Below are positions 1 through 9,283 of a stretch of DNA of 55,656 nucleotides, one piece after another. This DNA comes from Gammaproteobacteria bacterium RIFCSPHIGHO2_12_FULL_38_11 (GTDB lineage: Bacteria > Pseudomonadota > Gammaproteobacteria > Coxiellales > Coxiellaceae). The stretch spans positions 1 through 55,656 of the forward strand of contig MGXX01000059.1 of the NCBI GenBank assembly GCA_001801515.1, in the 5' to 3' direction. The notes below the pieces were generated by a model. That model saw only the letters and a list, made by a program, of their open reading frames with translations, was not told where the DNA came from and did no database searches. The stretch's first letter is position 1. Each line of letters starts with the position of its first letter. The position numbers and the translations under genes were made by a program.

Positions 1-345
1 AGTTTTTGTTTTATTTTAGATGCCGTACGGTTGATCTTACATTTAGAAATGCAAAATGCAACGGGGTTTATTAATTTAGGCAATCCAGAAGAAATTTCTA
101 TTTTAAATTTAGCGAAAAAGATACACGAAATAGCTGGAAAAAAATTTAAACCTGTTTTTTTACCCGAAAGAGCGCATGACCATCATCGGCGCTGTCCGGA
201 TATTTCAACATTATTGTTTTATGTTGGAAACCCCAATTTTACGTCATTAGATATAGGGCTTTCTATTTTAAATAGCACAGAAGCGTTGCCGGAAGGCTGT
301 GCGCGGGTAACCGATGAGAATAATTCAGCGCGAGGTGCTTTGTGA
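1..345 (+). CDS. C-terminal part of an NAD-dependent sugar-nucleotide epimerase/dehydratase (partial)
   Basis: The reading frame is open from base 1 and ends in TGA at 343-345, so about 114 C-terminal residues are visible and the true start lies outside the window. The visible part has the end of an extended SDR of the UDP-glucuronate decarboxylase / UDP-glucose epimerase type: an FCF..DAV segment matching the usual FCYVDDLV, then NLGNPEEISILNLAK, RAHDHHRRCPDIS and a final GL helix. In family members the arginine in RCPDIS lies near the nucleotide-sugar site. The usual GW.P element is replaced by GNPNFTSLDIGL, and the last 20 residues look unconstrained. The stop overlaps the GTG of the next gene (GTGA), so the two are probably co-translated. 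The exact substrate cannot be read from this fragment. Confidence 0.8.
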   Translation, partial: SFCFILDAVRLILHLEMQNATGFINLGNPEEISILNLAKKIHEIAGKKFKPVFLPERAHDHHRRCPDISTLLFYVGNPNFTSLDIGLSILNSTEALPEGCARVTDENNSARGAL

Positions 346-1265
346 AATTCAGCATCATTGTCCCAACGTACAACGAAGAAAATGACATAACGGAAACGCT
401 GGAATCGCTCGTGTCCCTCGATTATCCAGACTACGAAGTGTTTATGGTGGATGACTCTACCGATTCAACGCCTGAGATTATTCTCTGTTATCAAGACCGT
501 GGCATTCAGCTTGTTAAACCAGGTGGTGGTGGCCGTTGCGAAGCGCGAAATAAAGGCATTGCGTTGGCGACAGGTGATGTGATTGTTATTTTAAATGCCG
601 ATGTACAGTTACCTAAGCATTTTTTAAATAATATCAAAAAATATTATGATTCAGGGTTTGATTTATTAAGTGTAAAGTCAAAAGTGCTAAATGATGATCG
701 ATTATTTGCACGTTACGTTGGCTGTGTGAGTTTGCTTGAAGAAGACAAAAACCCAAAAGATGGTCGTTTATTGTGGACAGAAGGTTTTAGTTGTCGCCGC
801 AAACTGGCATTTAAAGCAGGATTATTTCCAGCTGGTTTTCCTGTTGCCATGTATGCGGGAGAAGATGGCTACTTTGCAGATAATTTAGTAAAAGCGGGCG
901 GCAAAAAACACTTTGCATATGATATTGTTGTGACGCATATTGCACCCGCTTCTTTTAAAGAATATTGGACTATTCGCACATCTCGTGGAAGAGCTTGTTC
1001 ACAATATCGTCGCTATATTGATCATTGGTCAATGTGGAAAATTGCAGGATGGAATTTCATAAAGACCGGATTTAATGCACTTAAAACATTCACATTTATT
1101 CAGCCATTGTATTTTTGCTGGAAATTGACGCCTTTTTCGAAAAAGGGGCGCAAAGATTGGTTGCCGCTATATTACGCACACACGCTTGAAACAGTGGCGA
1201 TGACGTATGGATTGTGGAAAGAGATGATTGTAATTAATATGAAAGAACGGAAGCGTTCACGTTAG
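342..1265 (+). CDS. Family 2 glycosyltransferase
   Basis: A 307-residue protein with a GT-A fold start (FSIIVPTYNEE at 3-13). The first nucleotide-binding acidic pair is D37-D38 in VDDSTD, and the metal-binding position is LNADV near D87, a looser version of the DXD motif. An AGEDGYF segment around residue 178 fits the ED(G) catalytic-base region of GT2 enzymes. It should transfer one sugar from a nucleotide donor to a lipid-linked glycan on the inner face of the membrane. The basic C-terminus could bind the membrane. The start is GTG, overlapping the previous stop by four bases. Donor and acceptor cannot be read from the sequence. Confidence 0.88.
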   Translation: MKFSIIVPTYNEENDITETLESLVSLDYPDYEVFMVDDSTDSTPEIILCYQDRGIQLVKPGGGGRCEARNKGIALATGDVIVILNADVQLPKHFLNNIKKYYDSGFDLLSVKSKVLNDDRLFARYVGCVSLLEEDKNPKDGRLLWTEGFSCRRKLAFKAGLFPAGFPVAMYAGEDGYFADNLVKAGGKKHFAYDIVVTHIAPASFKEYWTIRTSRGRACSQYRRYIDHWSMWKIAGWNFIKTGFNALKTFTFIQPLYFCWKLTPFSKKGRKDWLPLYYAHTLETVAMTYGLWKEMIVINMKERKRSR

Positions 1266-1345
1266 GGGTGCGAATATGAATTGCTTTATACTTTTAATCA
1301 CCCCCTCATGTTAGTGGATGTGAAGAATCTTGCGAGAAAACAATT

Positions 1346-2491
1346 ATGAAAGTCACCCTAACCTCCCACGCCGCAAATCATTTATTACGATTAGCGCAGG
1401 GTTTGCAAGCACAAGGCGTATTAAATCGTTTCTATACGATCTACCCCCAGTTTAAATTAGTACCCTATCAAATCGATAAAAATTACGTCAGCTCATTTCG
1501 CAGTCTCGCTGCAGTTACTTTTCTAGCAAGAAAAATGGGTATTATGATGTTGCCTGAAAAAGTAAATTCTGCTTTATTTGATGCTTATGCTGTAATGATG
1601 TTACGTTTTGATCGCACTAATTCCACTATTGTTCAGGGAAATAGCGGATTTTGCTTGGAAACACTTCGCGTTGCAAAAAAACGAGGCATAAAAACCATTG
1701 TTGACAGGGCATGCCCGCATATTGATTTTCAATTGGCGTTATTAGATGAAGAAGTAGAACGATTAACGGGAAAAATAAAGCAATATTCAAGCCAGCATAA
1801 ATTACGAGAAAAAATGCTTTTAGAATACGCAGAAGCTGATGCGATTATTGTTCCCTCAACTTATAGTTATAAAAGTTTTATTGATAAAGGATTTAGCGAA
1901 AAAAAATTAAACCTTGTGCCCCTAATGAAAGAAAAGAATGTCACGCGTTCTGCTGAAAATAATAATGAAAATCCATTTACTGTGTTAGCAGTGGGATTTA
2001 ATTTTTATCGCAAGGGGTTTTATTATTTATTAAAAGCATGGCATGAATTAAATTTACCAAACACGCAACTTATTCTCCGTACCACTGTTCCACAAGAGTG
2101 GGCACATTTAATTGATCACAAAACCATTAAATCCATCAATTATCATTTATCAACACCTGATTTAATTCATTTATATCAGCAATGTGACGTATTTTGTTTG
2201 CCATCTGTGGATGAAGGTTTTGGTATGGCTGCAATGGAAGGCATGGCGGCTGGAAAACCGATTATTGTGACAAAAAATGTCGGTATGACAGATTTAATTA
2301 CAGATAAAAAAGAAGGTTTTGTTTTGCCGATTCGAGATAGTAATGCAATTAAAGAAAGTATTACCATGCTCTATGAGAATCGTGACTTAGCGAAAGAAAT
2401 GGGAGAAGCGGCTTATCAATGTGAGCAGCAATATTCACAGGCCAGATATATTGAAAATATCATGGCAGTTTACAATAAATTAACAGAATAA
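1346..2491 (+). CDS. Family 4 glycosyltransferase
   Basis: A 381-residue GT-B protein. The C-terminal half has the GT4 signature: VLAVGFNFYRKGFYYLLKA, then CDVFCLPSVDEGFGMAAMEG (about residue 280 on), with the E-x7-E type motif that binds donor phosphate and ribose, followed by MAAGKPIIVTKNVG. It probably adds a sugar during O-antigen unit assembly. An 80-base gap separates it from the preceding GT2 gene, and its stop shares one base with the ATG of the acyltransferase gene (TAATG), so these two are coupled. Start ATG at 1346. Confidence 0.88.
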   Translation: MKVTLTSHAANHLLRLAQGLQAQGVLNRFYTIYPQFKLVPYQIDKNYVSSFRSLAAVTFLARKMGIMMLPEKVNSALFDAYAVMMLRFDRTNSTIVQGNSGFCLETLRVAKKRGIKTIVDRACPHIDFQLALLDEEVERLTGKIKQYSSQHKLREKMLLEYAEADAIIVPSTYSYKSFIDKGFSEKKLNLVPLMKEKNVTRSAENNNENPFTVLAVGFNFYRKGFYYLLKAWHELNLPNTQLILRTTVPQEWAHLIDHKTIKSINYHLSTPDLIHLYQQCDVFCLPSVDEGFGMAAMEGMAAGKPIIVTKNVGMTDLITDKKEGFVLPIRDSNAIKESITMLYENRDLAKEMGEAAYQCEQQYSQARYIENIMAVYNKLTE

Positions 2492-3528
2492 TGATATGTT
2501 ACAAGCACAACAAAAAAAAATTAACCAATATACAAATGCTACGCGCCTTTGCCGCGATTCATGTGGTTATTTTGCATGTTCTTGCGGTTGCCAATGTATA
2601 TCATTTCAGCACCTTTGATACATCATCTCCTATTCAAAACTGGGGAAAATGTGGTGTGGATATTTTTTTTGTTATTTCCGGTTTTATCATGGTATATGTG
2701 CAGTATTATAAAAAATATTCGCCAACAAAATTTATTGTTAATCGGTTTATACGAATATTGCCTTTATATTGGGTTTTAACCGCCGCTGTTATTGGCATGC
2801 ATATTTTTATGCCTAACGCATTTTTGCAAACCCATTTTTCAATTAATTGGGCCTTAAATTCCTTGTTTTTAACAAGCCAATTTCTGGAAAAACAACGACC
2901 AATGTTATTTGATGCTTGGACGCTTGAATTTGAAATGGTCTTTTATCTGCTGTTTGCAGCTGCTTTGATAATACCTAAAATGCGGTTTTCTTTTATTGCT
3001 ACCGCACTATTAATTATTACACTGGTTATTACCAGACAAGCCAGCCTCATGCTGGAGTTTTTATTTGGCATGATAGTCGCTGTGATATCGCTTTATAAAG
3101 AACCCAGCGTTAGAGTAACATTTTGTGTATTTCTATTAGGTGTAATACTGCTATTAGCAAGCGCTATTTTTCAATTAGAACAAATTAATCGCGTTATATT
3201 ATGGGGAATGCCGGCGGCATTGCTTGTTTTTGGATTGGTTAATTTGCCACAGTATAAAAATGCACTTTTAAGAAAACTGGGTGATGCATCCTATAGCATT
3301 TATTTATTTCAAGTGTTTGCCTATTTACTTTTTTACAAAGCATTGACGTATATGCACGCGCCACAACGATTTGATGTTGTTTATATGGTTTTATGCACGC
3401 TTTTTTCAATTTTTTTGGGTTATTGTGTATATTTTTTTGTGGAATTACGATTAACCCATTTTATTTTTAATGTTAGAAAAAATCTTGGCAAAATGAGTGG
3501 AAGCGCTAGTGACCGGGTGATCGACTAA
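2491..3528 (+). CDS. Acyltransferase 3 (OafA/YrhL-type) membrane protein
   Basis: A 345-residue polytopic protein with about ten hydrophobic segments. Near the N-terminus are the Acyl_transf_3 hallmarks: LRAFAAIHVVILHV, with the conserved histidine, and GVDIFFVISGFIM. A later FEMVFYLLF segment matches the family's FE..FY element. These enzymes O-acylate sugars of surface glycans, usually with acetyl groups. Start and upstream stop share one base (TAATG). Its 3' end overlaps the end of the convergent acyltransferase pseudogene by 23 bases (3506-3528). The target sugar is unknown. Confidence 0.9.
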   Translation: MICYKHNKKKLTNIQMLRAFAAIHVVILHVLAVANVYHFSTFDTSSPIQNWGKCGVDIFFVISGFIMVYVQYYKKYSPTKFIVNRFIRILPLYWVLTAAVIGMHIFMPNAFLQTHFSINWALNSLFLTSQFLEKQRPMLFDAWTLEFEMVFYLLFAAALIIPKMRFSFIATALLIITLVITRQASLMLEFLFGMIVAVISLYKEPSVRVTFCVFLLGVILLLASAIFQLEQINRVILWGMPAALLVFGLVNLPQYKNALLRKLGDASYSIYLFQVFAYLLFYKALTYMHAPQRFDVVYMVLCTLFSIFLGYCVYFFVELRLTHFIFNVRKNLGKMSGSASDRVID

Positions 3529-4588
3529 CTGTGTCAACAATATTGGGAATATTTTTTTGATGCCGCAGTATTTTGAAATATCGTAACACAAAGTTATGCG
3601 ATGGATTTTCAATATATTTATTGAATAGTATAGCGATAAAGAAACTGATTAGAATGCTGGCATAAGGTGCAGCCCAAATAAATCGTGACAATAATTAAAA
3701 TGTAAATCCCGCAATCATTAAATGTGTCAAATACCAAGAGTACGATATTTTTCCGCAAAAGGTTAGGAATTTTGATGATAAATAGGTGTTGTCAGGAAAG
3801 TAAGTGGCATAGGCACACAGTAAAAATAATAAAATAACAAAAGATCTGTAAATACTGACGTTTAAAAGGGGGTTGATCTGATTTATATTGCCTATCACTC
3901 CAGGCAAAAAAGCAGTAAAAATAAGTGCAGAAAACAGCAGCATATACACAATAGACTTTGACCAACCTTGACTAAAAGCCCTATGTAAATAAATGCCGAA
4001 TATAAATAGTGGTGTATAAGCCAGAATAAATAGATAACCTATTTTAGTCATCATAGAATGCGGTGGTACATAACCTAAAAAATATATCATGTCCCATGCA
4101 AAAGAGAATACCAACCATGCCACGAAGATTTTATGTTTAGAAAATTGACCAAAATAAAAAATGCATGCAGCAAAAACATAAAAAGTTAATTCAAAAGATA
4201 AGGTCCAAAATACGCCGCTGACATTTTGAAAGTGTAACAAATCTTGGAACATTAAAAAATTAGCCGCATATTCAACCAGATTCAGATGGTCTCCGGCAAT
4301 GAACACTAAAAAAGCGGAGAAAATAATAGCAGCCCAGTAGGCTGGGTATAATCTTGCAAATCGTGCGATGGCGAATTTTTTCACGTCATTGTATTTATAC
4401 AACGTAAAAGAAATAACAAACCCGCTGATAATAAAAAATAAATCGACACCAAGCCAGCCGTATTTAAATAATTGCCCAGGATAGTGTGAATCAAGGCCGG
4501 GTAACATGGCAAAACAATGATGAAAAACAACGCACAATACAGCAATACCGCGTAAACCATCAAAACTGGCAATTCTATTTTTTTTCAC
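3506..4588 (-). pseudogene. Acyltransferase 3 family gene broken by one in-frame TAA
   Basis: The GTG at 4588 starts an OafA-like protein (FDGLRGIAVLCVVFHH, GWLGVDLFFIISGFVIS, LSFELTFYVF) that stops at TAA 3695-3697 after 297 residues, at ...MIAGFTF. The same frame then continues immediately as LLSRFIWAAPYAS...FNKYIENPSHNF, the typical last transmembrane segment plus the Y.EN P tail of this family, ending at 3506. Counting through the stop gives about 360 residues, the normal family length. A single nonsense change therefore explains the break. Alternatives are a sequencing error, readthrough, or a shortened but working protein. It is the distal gene of a minus-strand group with the methyltransferase and oxygenase genes. 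Confidence 0.8.
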
Positions 4589-4636
4589 GCCCAGCCTTTT
4601 TAGTTTTTAAATAGAATTCGTTCTTATGTATCCGAA

Positions 4637-5317
4637 TTATTTTTCATAGCAAACATACGCACGGCTATATGCATTGAAGTTGCAATAAAAGGAAACACCA
4701 ATTTTAGGATTATTTTCAACCCACTCATCAAAAGCACGTCGAACGCCGAGTTTTGGATCACCTCTATAACACCAATAATCGTCTATCAATAACCAACTTC
4801 CTGTTTTTAAAATATTTGTAAGAAAAGCAAAAACATCTTTGGCTGAAGAGTAAAGATCGCAATCTACCATCACGCAAATAGGAAAACCTTTATCTTCTAA
4901 TTCTTTTGTATCGAACTTTTTCAATGTTTCAGAAAATAGTCCCTCATACAGATGAATATGATTTTTGTGTAACATCGTAGCAGCTGAGATGTTAGTGCCA
5001 CAAAATTCCTTACTAACTGCTGAATAATTTCCTTTATAAAAATAAGGGGCAAATTCGGGATGTATCTTATCCTCATCTTTTTGCTCTGGATGACCTGTAA
5101 AAGTATCAAAGCCATAAATGTGCTCAACATAACCCCGAAGATTTCTATAAGCAGCAATTGACGTATCACCATTCATAATTCCAAATTCCATATAATAACC
5201 ATTTTGGATATTGGAATAACGAACAAATTCACGAATCAGACGAAACATATTGCTCTTGCCAATGAAGTCGCCCCCTAAACCTTGAACATAATTTGCTTCT
5301 GGCTTAACCTGTGTCAT
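4637..5317 (-). CDS. TylF/MycF-type sugar O-methyltransferase
   Basis: A 226-residue class I SAM-dependent methyltransferase of the macrocin O-methyltransferase family. Visible elements are the SAM-binding strand-loop FGIMNGDTS (45-53), the FDTFTGHPE loop (70-78), VDCDLYSS (151-158) and IDDYW (178-182). In MycF and TylF the corresponding acidic residues bind Mg2+ and the sugar hydroxyls. RAFDEW near 195 is also typical. It should O-methylate a sugar of the polysaccharide. The start overlaps the stop of the upstream gene by four bases (ATGA), so it is translationally coupled to the oxygenase-like gene. Confidence 0.88.
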   Translation of the reverse strand: MTQVKPEANYVQGLGGDFIGKSNMFRLIREFVRYSNIQNGYYMEFGIMNGDTSIAAYRNLRGYVEHIYGFDTFTGHPEQKDEDKIHPEFAPYFYKGNYSAVSKEFCGTNISAATMLHKNHIHLYEGLFSETLKKFDTKELEDKGFPICVMVDCDLYSSAKDVFAFLTNILKTGSWLLIDDYWCYRGDPKLGVRRAFDEWVENNPKIGVSFYCNFNAYSRAYVCYEK

Positions 5318-6243
5318 ATATGAATCCTTCTATTTTTATGTGTCGCTAACTGTTCACGCAAAGTTGGAAAACCCGGCATGTTGGTTGTAACCTCGCGCTT
5401 AGTTACATCACTTCGATCTACCATTGCTATAGCAACATACCATCTACCAGCAATAAATTCAGGTAAATCAGGATGGGTGGCAACGACCGGATCTATTATT
5501 TCAACACCATGGCAAACGCTAGGTAGAAACCCAATCATAGAACCAAGCTCAATTTTTGGGTCAACGCGCAAAAGTGTACCATCATTCATTCCAACGGCAA
5601 ACCCCCCTTCATTATAATCCACACCGAACTGGGTTAAATTTACTGTAAGGGCAAACCTTGTAAAACAAATTGGATCTTTATGAAAAGCTATCCCACCTCT
5701 AATTGGTGGATAATGATTCGACTCTATTCGATCTATAATCTGATTATCTTTGGTTTTTCGTAATGTAATGGCATTAATTGCATGAAGAAGTCGAAAAGGC
5801 TCGTCGAAAAGTTTATATGCTCCTACTGGGTCATCATTCCACCTGTAAAAATGAATCATATCGTAGGTTGAAGAGTAACCAAAACCATAATCCTCAAAAT
5901 GCCAATTTCTCGTTGACACACTATCAGGAGCGTTATCTTTCATGCATGGCTCAGTAAACACCTGCTTTTGAGCCCAATCAATTAACTGTTGTTTAAATGT
6001 ATCCAATGTTTCTTTTTGATAAACTTCAGTGAAAACATACACATTTCCAATATAAAATGAAAATACAAAATCTCTTATAAAATTTTTATCTTCACAATTT
6101 ATTCGCTCAATAAAGCTATTATAATTTATACTTTTTAAATCTTTTGCAAAATTTGCTGGGGCGCCTAACTCTTGTCTTGCTGCATTCCAACTCTCTTCAA
6201 AAATCGTTTCTATCTTGCTTGTGTTTTTGATACTTAGTCGCAC
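5314..6243 (-). CDS. Putative 2-oxoglutarate/Fe(II)-dependent oxygenase
   Basis: A 309-residue soluble protein. A facial-triad pattern is visible: H188-x-D190 (FHKD), H245 (VCHGVE) and a 2OG-anchoring arginine candidate R267 (GRWYVAIAM), with ordinary jelly-roll spacing. Strand-like stretches such as RFALTVNLTQ and GSMIGFLPS support the fold. These enzymes hydroxylate or oxidise small molecules or sugars. Coupling to the TylF-like methyltransferase suggests a sugar is hydroxylated and then methylated, which is inference. The start is GTG with an AAGGGG Shine-Dalgarno sequence. I do not recognise a named family. Confidence 0.6.
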   Translation of the reverse strand: MRLSIKNTSKIETIFEESWNAARQELGAPANFAKDLKSINYNSFIERINCEDKNFIRDFVFSFYIGNVYVFTEVYQKETLDTFKQQLIDWAQKQVFTEPCMKDNAPDSVSTRNWHFEDYGFGYSSTYDMIHFYRWNDDPVGAYKLFDEPFRLLHAINAITLRKTKDNQIIDRIESNHYPPIRGGIAFHKDPICFTRFALTVNLTQFGVDYNEGGFAVGMNDGTLLRVDPKIELGSMIGFLPSVCHGVEIIDPVVATHPDLPEFIAGRWYVAIAMVDRSDVTKREVTTNMPGFPTLREQLATHKNRRIHI

Positions 6244-6396
6244 AGCCCACCCCTTACACCTAAATTTTTATTTTCACATGGTATTATATATATCAGTCTT
6301 AAACAAGCGAAGCGAAATTTATGCATAGCCAACCAATAATCAGCCCATTTAAAAACCCGATGACGAGTTTGTAAAATTAATTTGTAGAATTAATAC

Positions 6397-6425
6397 TTGG
6401 CGACGACCTAAAGTGTCGTTATAAT
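6397..6425 (+). promoter_or_regulatory. Predicted sigma70 promoter for the glycosyltransferase gene at 6536
   Basis: TTGGCG (6397-6402), a 17-base spacer and a perfect TATAAT (6420-6425). It lies in the divergent intergenic region 6244-6535 and predicts a start of transcription near 6432. The rest of that region holds no convincing gene. Confidence 0.6.
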
Positions 6426-6535
6426 GCTGCATAGTTTTTATACAATAAAATCCAATTGTGGCGCATTCTCTTCCATAACCACCTATCGTGAAATGAAAAT
6501 GCGGCTCAAATTTTAAAATCGTGAAAAAGGCATCT

Positions 6536-7615
6536 ATGTCTATTAATTCAAAACTTACTATGTTTCTAACGCTAAAAGATCGCCCGAATTATACAAAGCG
6601 ATGGCTTGCATATGCCAGTGCATTCAATTGCCCTTTTCATATTTTAATTGCAGATGGAAGTAAAACATCTGAAAATGAGGATATTATTAAATCATACTTA
6701 TCTAAATTAGATATCGAATATTGTCGTTATCCATATGATGAAAATTATGAAATGTATTATCGTAAAGTTGCTGATGCAGCATCAAAAATTAACACACCTT
6801 TTGTAATTCAAGTTGACAATGATGATTTATATGATTTTTCAGTTTTTTCTGAAGGCCTTGAATTGTTGCTACAGGATAGCTCATACAGCTCATGCTGCGT
6901 TCAACGTCTCGTATTTACTGTGAAAAAACCTTTTTCTATTTCTTTTTCCCCCGAGATGCCAGAACCTAGTATCAAACTAAAAAATGCACATGAGCGCCTA
7001 TCATATTTTCTTGATGGGTCGCGACGAGGTGTTTGTTATAATATACTTCGCGTTCCTTTTTATCAAAAAATTTGGCGCGATATTGTAGGTTTTGATTTTC
7101 ACGATATTCGCTCCTTTGAAACATTAATTAACGTTGCCGGTTACGCAACGGGCAATGTAATTGCGACATCATCTTATGGCTTTTTTCGTGAGTGTTCTGG
7201 GCAAGAAAACTCATCTCAGATAGAAACAAACACACTGAAAGAAATAATGAACCCAGCTTGGATACGGGATAACACTATCATTGCAAATTATGTGGCTGAT
7301 ATTTTAATGCGCCAGGATGGTTTTGATAGAGAAGATGCTATCAAATTGTATTTTGATGGTATGCGCAATACTTTATCTCAATCAATAGTGAGGGATCTTT
7401 TAAATGATCCTGCTTTAACAGATAACAGAAAAAAATTTATTAGATCGACAGTGCTAAAGGATGTAATTTCAAATTCATTACTCAATAAGCCAGCAAGAAA
7501 AATTTATGAAAAATTGCACAGGATGAAAAAAAAAGAAGTATGTTCCTTGCCAATTTTGCCTTTTTTAGAAGAATGGTACGCAGAAAATACATCCGGATTT
7601 AGCATGAAATCATAA
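6536..7615 (+). CDS. TIGR00180-like glycosyltransferase (GT2-type domain)
   Basis: The protein begins SKLTMFLTLKDRPNYTKRWLAYA, with ILIADGSK and VIQVDNDDLYDF: a GT-A domain with a DXD-type NDD motif near residue 100. The N-terminal pattern (..LTL..RP.Y..R.) is typical of the TIGR00180 glycosyltransferase set. The C-terminal half is helical and unassigned. I chose ATG 6536 over an in-frame GTG at 6521 because AAAAAGG ends five bases before it, giving 359 residues. It stands alone behind its own promoter, flanked by the divergent oxygenase operon and the DUF4143 ATPase gene. Confidence 0.75.
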   Translation: MSINSKLTMFLTLKDRPNYTKRWLAYASAFNCPFHILIADGSKTSENEDIIKSYLSKLDIEYCRYPYDENYEMYYRKVADAASKINTPFVIQVDNDDLYDFSVFSEGLELLLQDSSYSSCCVQRLVFTVKKPFSISFSPEMPEPSIKLKNAHERLSYFLDGSRRGVCYNILRVPFYQKIWRDIVGFDFHDIRSFETLINVAGYATGNVIATSSYGFFRECSGQENSSQIETNTLKEIMNPAWIRDNTIIANYVADILMRQDGFDREDAIKLYFDGMRNTLSQSIVRDLLNDPALTDNRKKFIRSTVLKDVISNSLLNKPARKIYEKLHRMKKKEVCSLPILPFLEEWYAENTSGFSMKS

Positions 7616-7778
7616 ATCAATTTTGGTATATGTGTGCGACATTTGAAATATTTAGTTGTGATATAGATTGCAAAATTATCGCCAGAGTTCATTCGTCACA
7701 TTGCTGCATGCACAAGCAAGCATCGATGTCGGCATTTAATATCTATACTGCAATACCAAGCTTCCGCATCCATTATAT

Positions 7779-7840
7779 TTGTATTTTAGCCAAAAAATGG
7801 CTAATATATCCTTGTATTTTAGCCATTTAATGGCTATAAT
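7779..7840 (+). promoter_or_regulatory. Sigma70 promoter with duplicated palindromic operator
   Basis: A promoter TTGTAT (7812-7817), N17, TATAAT (7835-7840) contains a perfect inverted repeat between its boxes: TAGCCAT (7820-7826), TTA, ATGGCTA (7830-7836). A near-identical block starts 33 bases upstream, with TTGTAT at 7779, TTAGCCA (7786-7792) and TGGCTAA (7798-7804). Three-helical-turn spacing places both palindromes on one DNA face, as expected for a dimeric repressor binding twice. Transcription should start near 7847, which rules out the longer reading frame from 7779 and supports ATG 7872. Confidence 0.7.
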
Positions 7841-7871
7841 GGGTAATAAGATCAAACAGGGTAACATAGAC

Positions 7872-9203
7872 ATGTATCGCGATATTGAGGAAAATCTACT
7901 ACGGTGGAAAAATCAGCAAGATCACATGCCGCTTTTGTTGCGAGGCGCAAGACAAGTCGGAAAAACATTTGTTGTAGAGAAATTTGGAAAAGAACATTTT
8001 GAAAGTATCGTGATGATTAATTTTGAGCTACAACCTGAAATGATTCGCTGTTTTGACAATCTTGATCCTACTGAAATTATCAACGCAATTTTTTTAACAA
8101 CCAACCAAAAAATCACCCCCAAAAACACATTATTATTTCTAGATGAAATTCAAGATTGCCCAAATGCTATTCGGTCACTTCGTTATTTTAAAGAAAAATG
8201 TCCGCAATTATATGTTATTGGTGCAGGCTCATTATTAGAATTTATTTTGAATGATGCTAATTTCCGTATGCCGGTGGGTCGAATACAATCACTTTATTTA
8301 AAACCCCTTTCTTTTAAAGAATTTTTAGTAGGCGGTAACAATCAACAATTAAGAGAATTCATAGAGCAAGTTAATATCGACACAAAAATTCCAACGATGG
8401 TGCATGAAAAATTATTAAAATTATTGCACGATTATATGATTTTGGGTGGCATGCCATCTGTTTTAAAAAAATATTTTGCAACGCAAAATATGAGTGAGTG
8501 CCAAGAAATGCAAACGATATTATTAAATACTTATCGACAAGATTTCGGAAAATATGCCAAAAAAACAGATCATCGCTATTTGCAACGTCTTTATGAAAAA
8601 ATTCCGGGATTAATTGGCGAAAACTTCAAATATAGTAAAGTAGATCCCGATATACGATCGCGCGATATTAAAGATGCGCTATATATGCTGCAAAACGCGG
8701 GGATAACTTATCCCGTGTATTGCACCGCTGCATCTGGCGTACCGCTTGCAAGTTTTGTGAATGAGAAAAAATTTAAAGTTTTATTTTTAGATATTGGTTT
8801 AATGACGCGTGCAGGAAAATTAAATATAGAAATTTTACGCAATGAAGATATTTTGTTAGCAGATCGCGGCATGCCTGCTGAACAATTTGTCGGACAAGAA
8901 TTATTAGCTTATGGGTCACCATTTGAAGAATCCAATTTGTATTTTTGGTCGCGAGAGCAACGCAGCAGCATGGCAGAAGTTGATTTTGTAACAACGGTTG
9001 ATGCAAACATTATACCTATTGAAGTAAAAGCAGGAACAACGGGCAGATTAAAATCACTGCATTTATTTATGGATGAAAAAAAATCGTTGTGCGGAATTAG
9101 ACTATCACAACACCCTATTGGTCGCGTTAATAATATTATATCGTTACCGCTTTATATGGCTGCTGAAATTAGCAGAATAGTGCAGACGTTACAGATTGGA
9201 TAA
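7872..9203 (+). CDS. DUF4143-type AAA family ATPase
   Basis: A 443-residue protein with Walker A GARQVGKT (25-32), Walker B LLFLDEIQ (about 90-97), a sensor-like YVIGAGSLLEF and a GR..S..L.PLSFKEF segment. The C-terminal half contains the DUF4143 nuclease-like fold: AEQFVGQELLAYG, LYFWSREQRSSMAEVDFV and IPIEVKAG, an E...D...E-x-K pattern. Proteins of this type are common in bacteria and archaea, often in many strain-variable copies, and their role is unclear. A GGGT Shine-Dalgarno-like stretch precedes ATG 7872. It is unrelated in function to the flanking polysaccharide genes and looks like mobile cargo. Confidence 0.88.
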   Translation: MYRDIEENLLRWKNQQDHMPLLLRGARQVGKTFVVEKFGKEHFESIVMINFELQPEMIRCFDNLDPTEIINAIFLTTNQKITPKNTLLFLDEIQDCPNAIRSLRYFKEKCPQLYVIGAGSLLEFILNDANFRMPVGRIQSLYLKPLSFKEFLVGGNNQQLREFIEQVNIDTKIPTMVHEKLLKLLHDYMILGGMPSVLKKYFATQNMSECQEMQTILLNTYRQDFGKYAKKTDHRYLQRLYEKIPGLIGENFKYSKVDPDIRSRDIKDALYMLQNAGITYPVYCTAASGVPLASFVNEKKFKVLFLDIGLMTRAGKLNIEILRNEDILLADRGMPAEQFVGQELLAYGSPFEESNLYFWSREQRSSMAEVDFVTTVDANIIPIEVKAGTTGRLKSLHLFMDEKKSLCGIRLSQHPIGRVNNIISLPLYMAAEISRIVQTLQIG

Positions 9204-9283
9204 GGCAGGGTATGGTAATCCTTGCAAATTACACAACCGAGCTTTAATGATTGCTAGACGTTTAGCATGCATTCAATATCGCC

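Noticed and set aside
7630..7830. A 66-codon plus-strand frame before the DUF4143 ATPase gene
   Set aside because: It runs through the palindromic promoter, has no ribosome site, and its composition looks like translated intergenic DNA.
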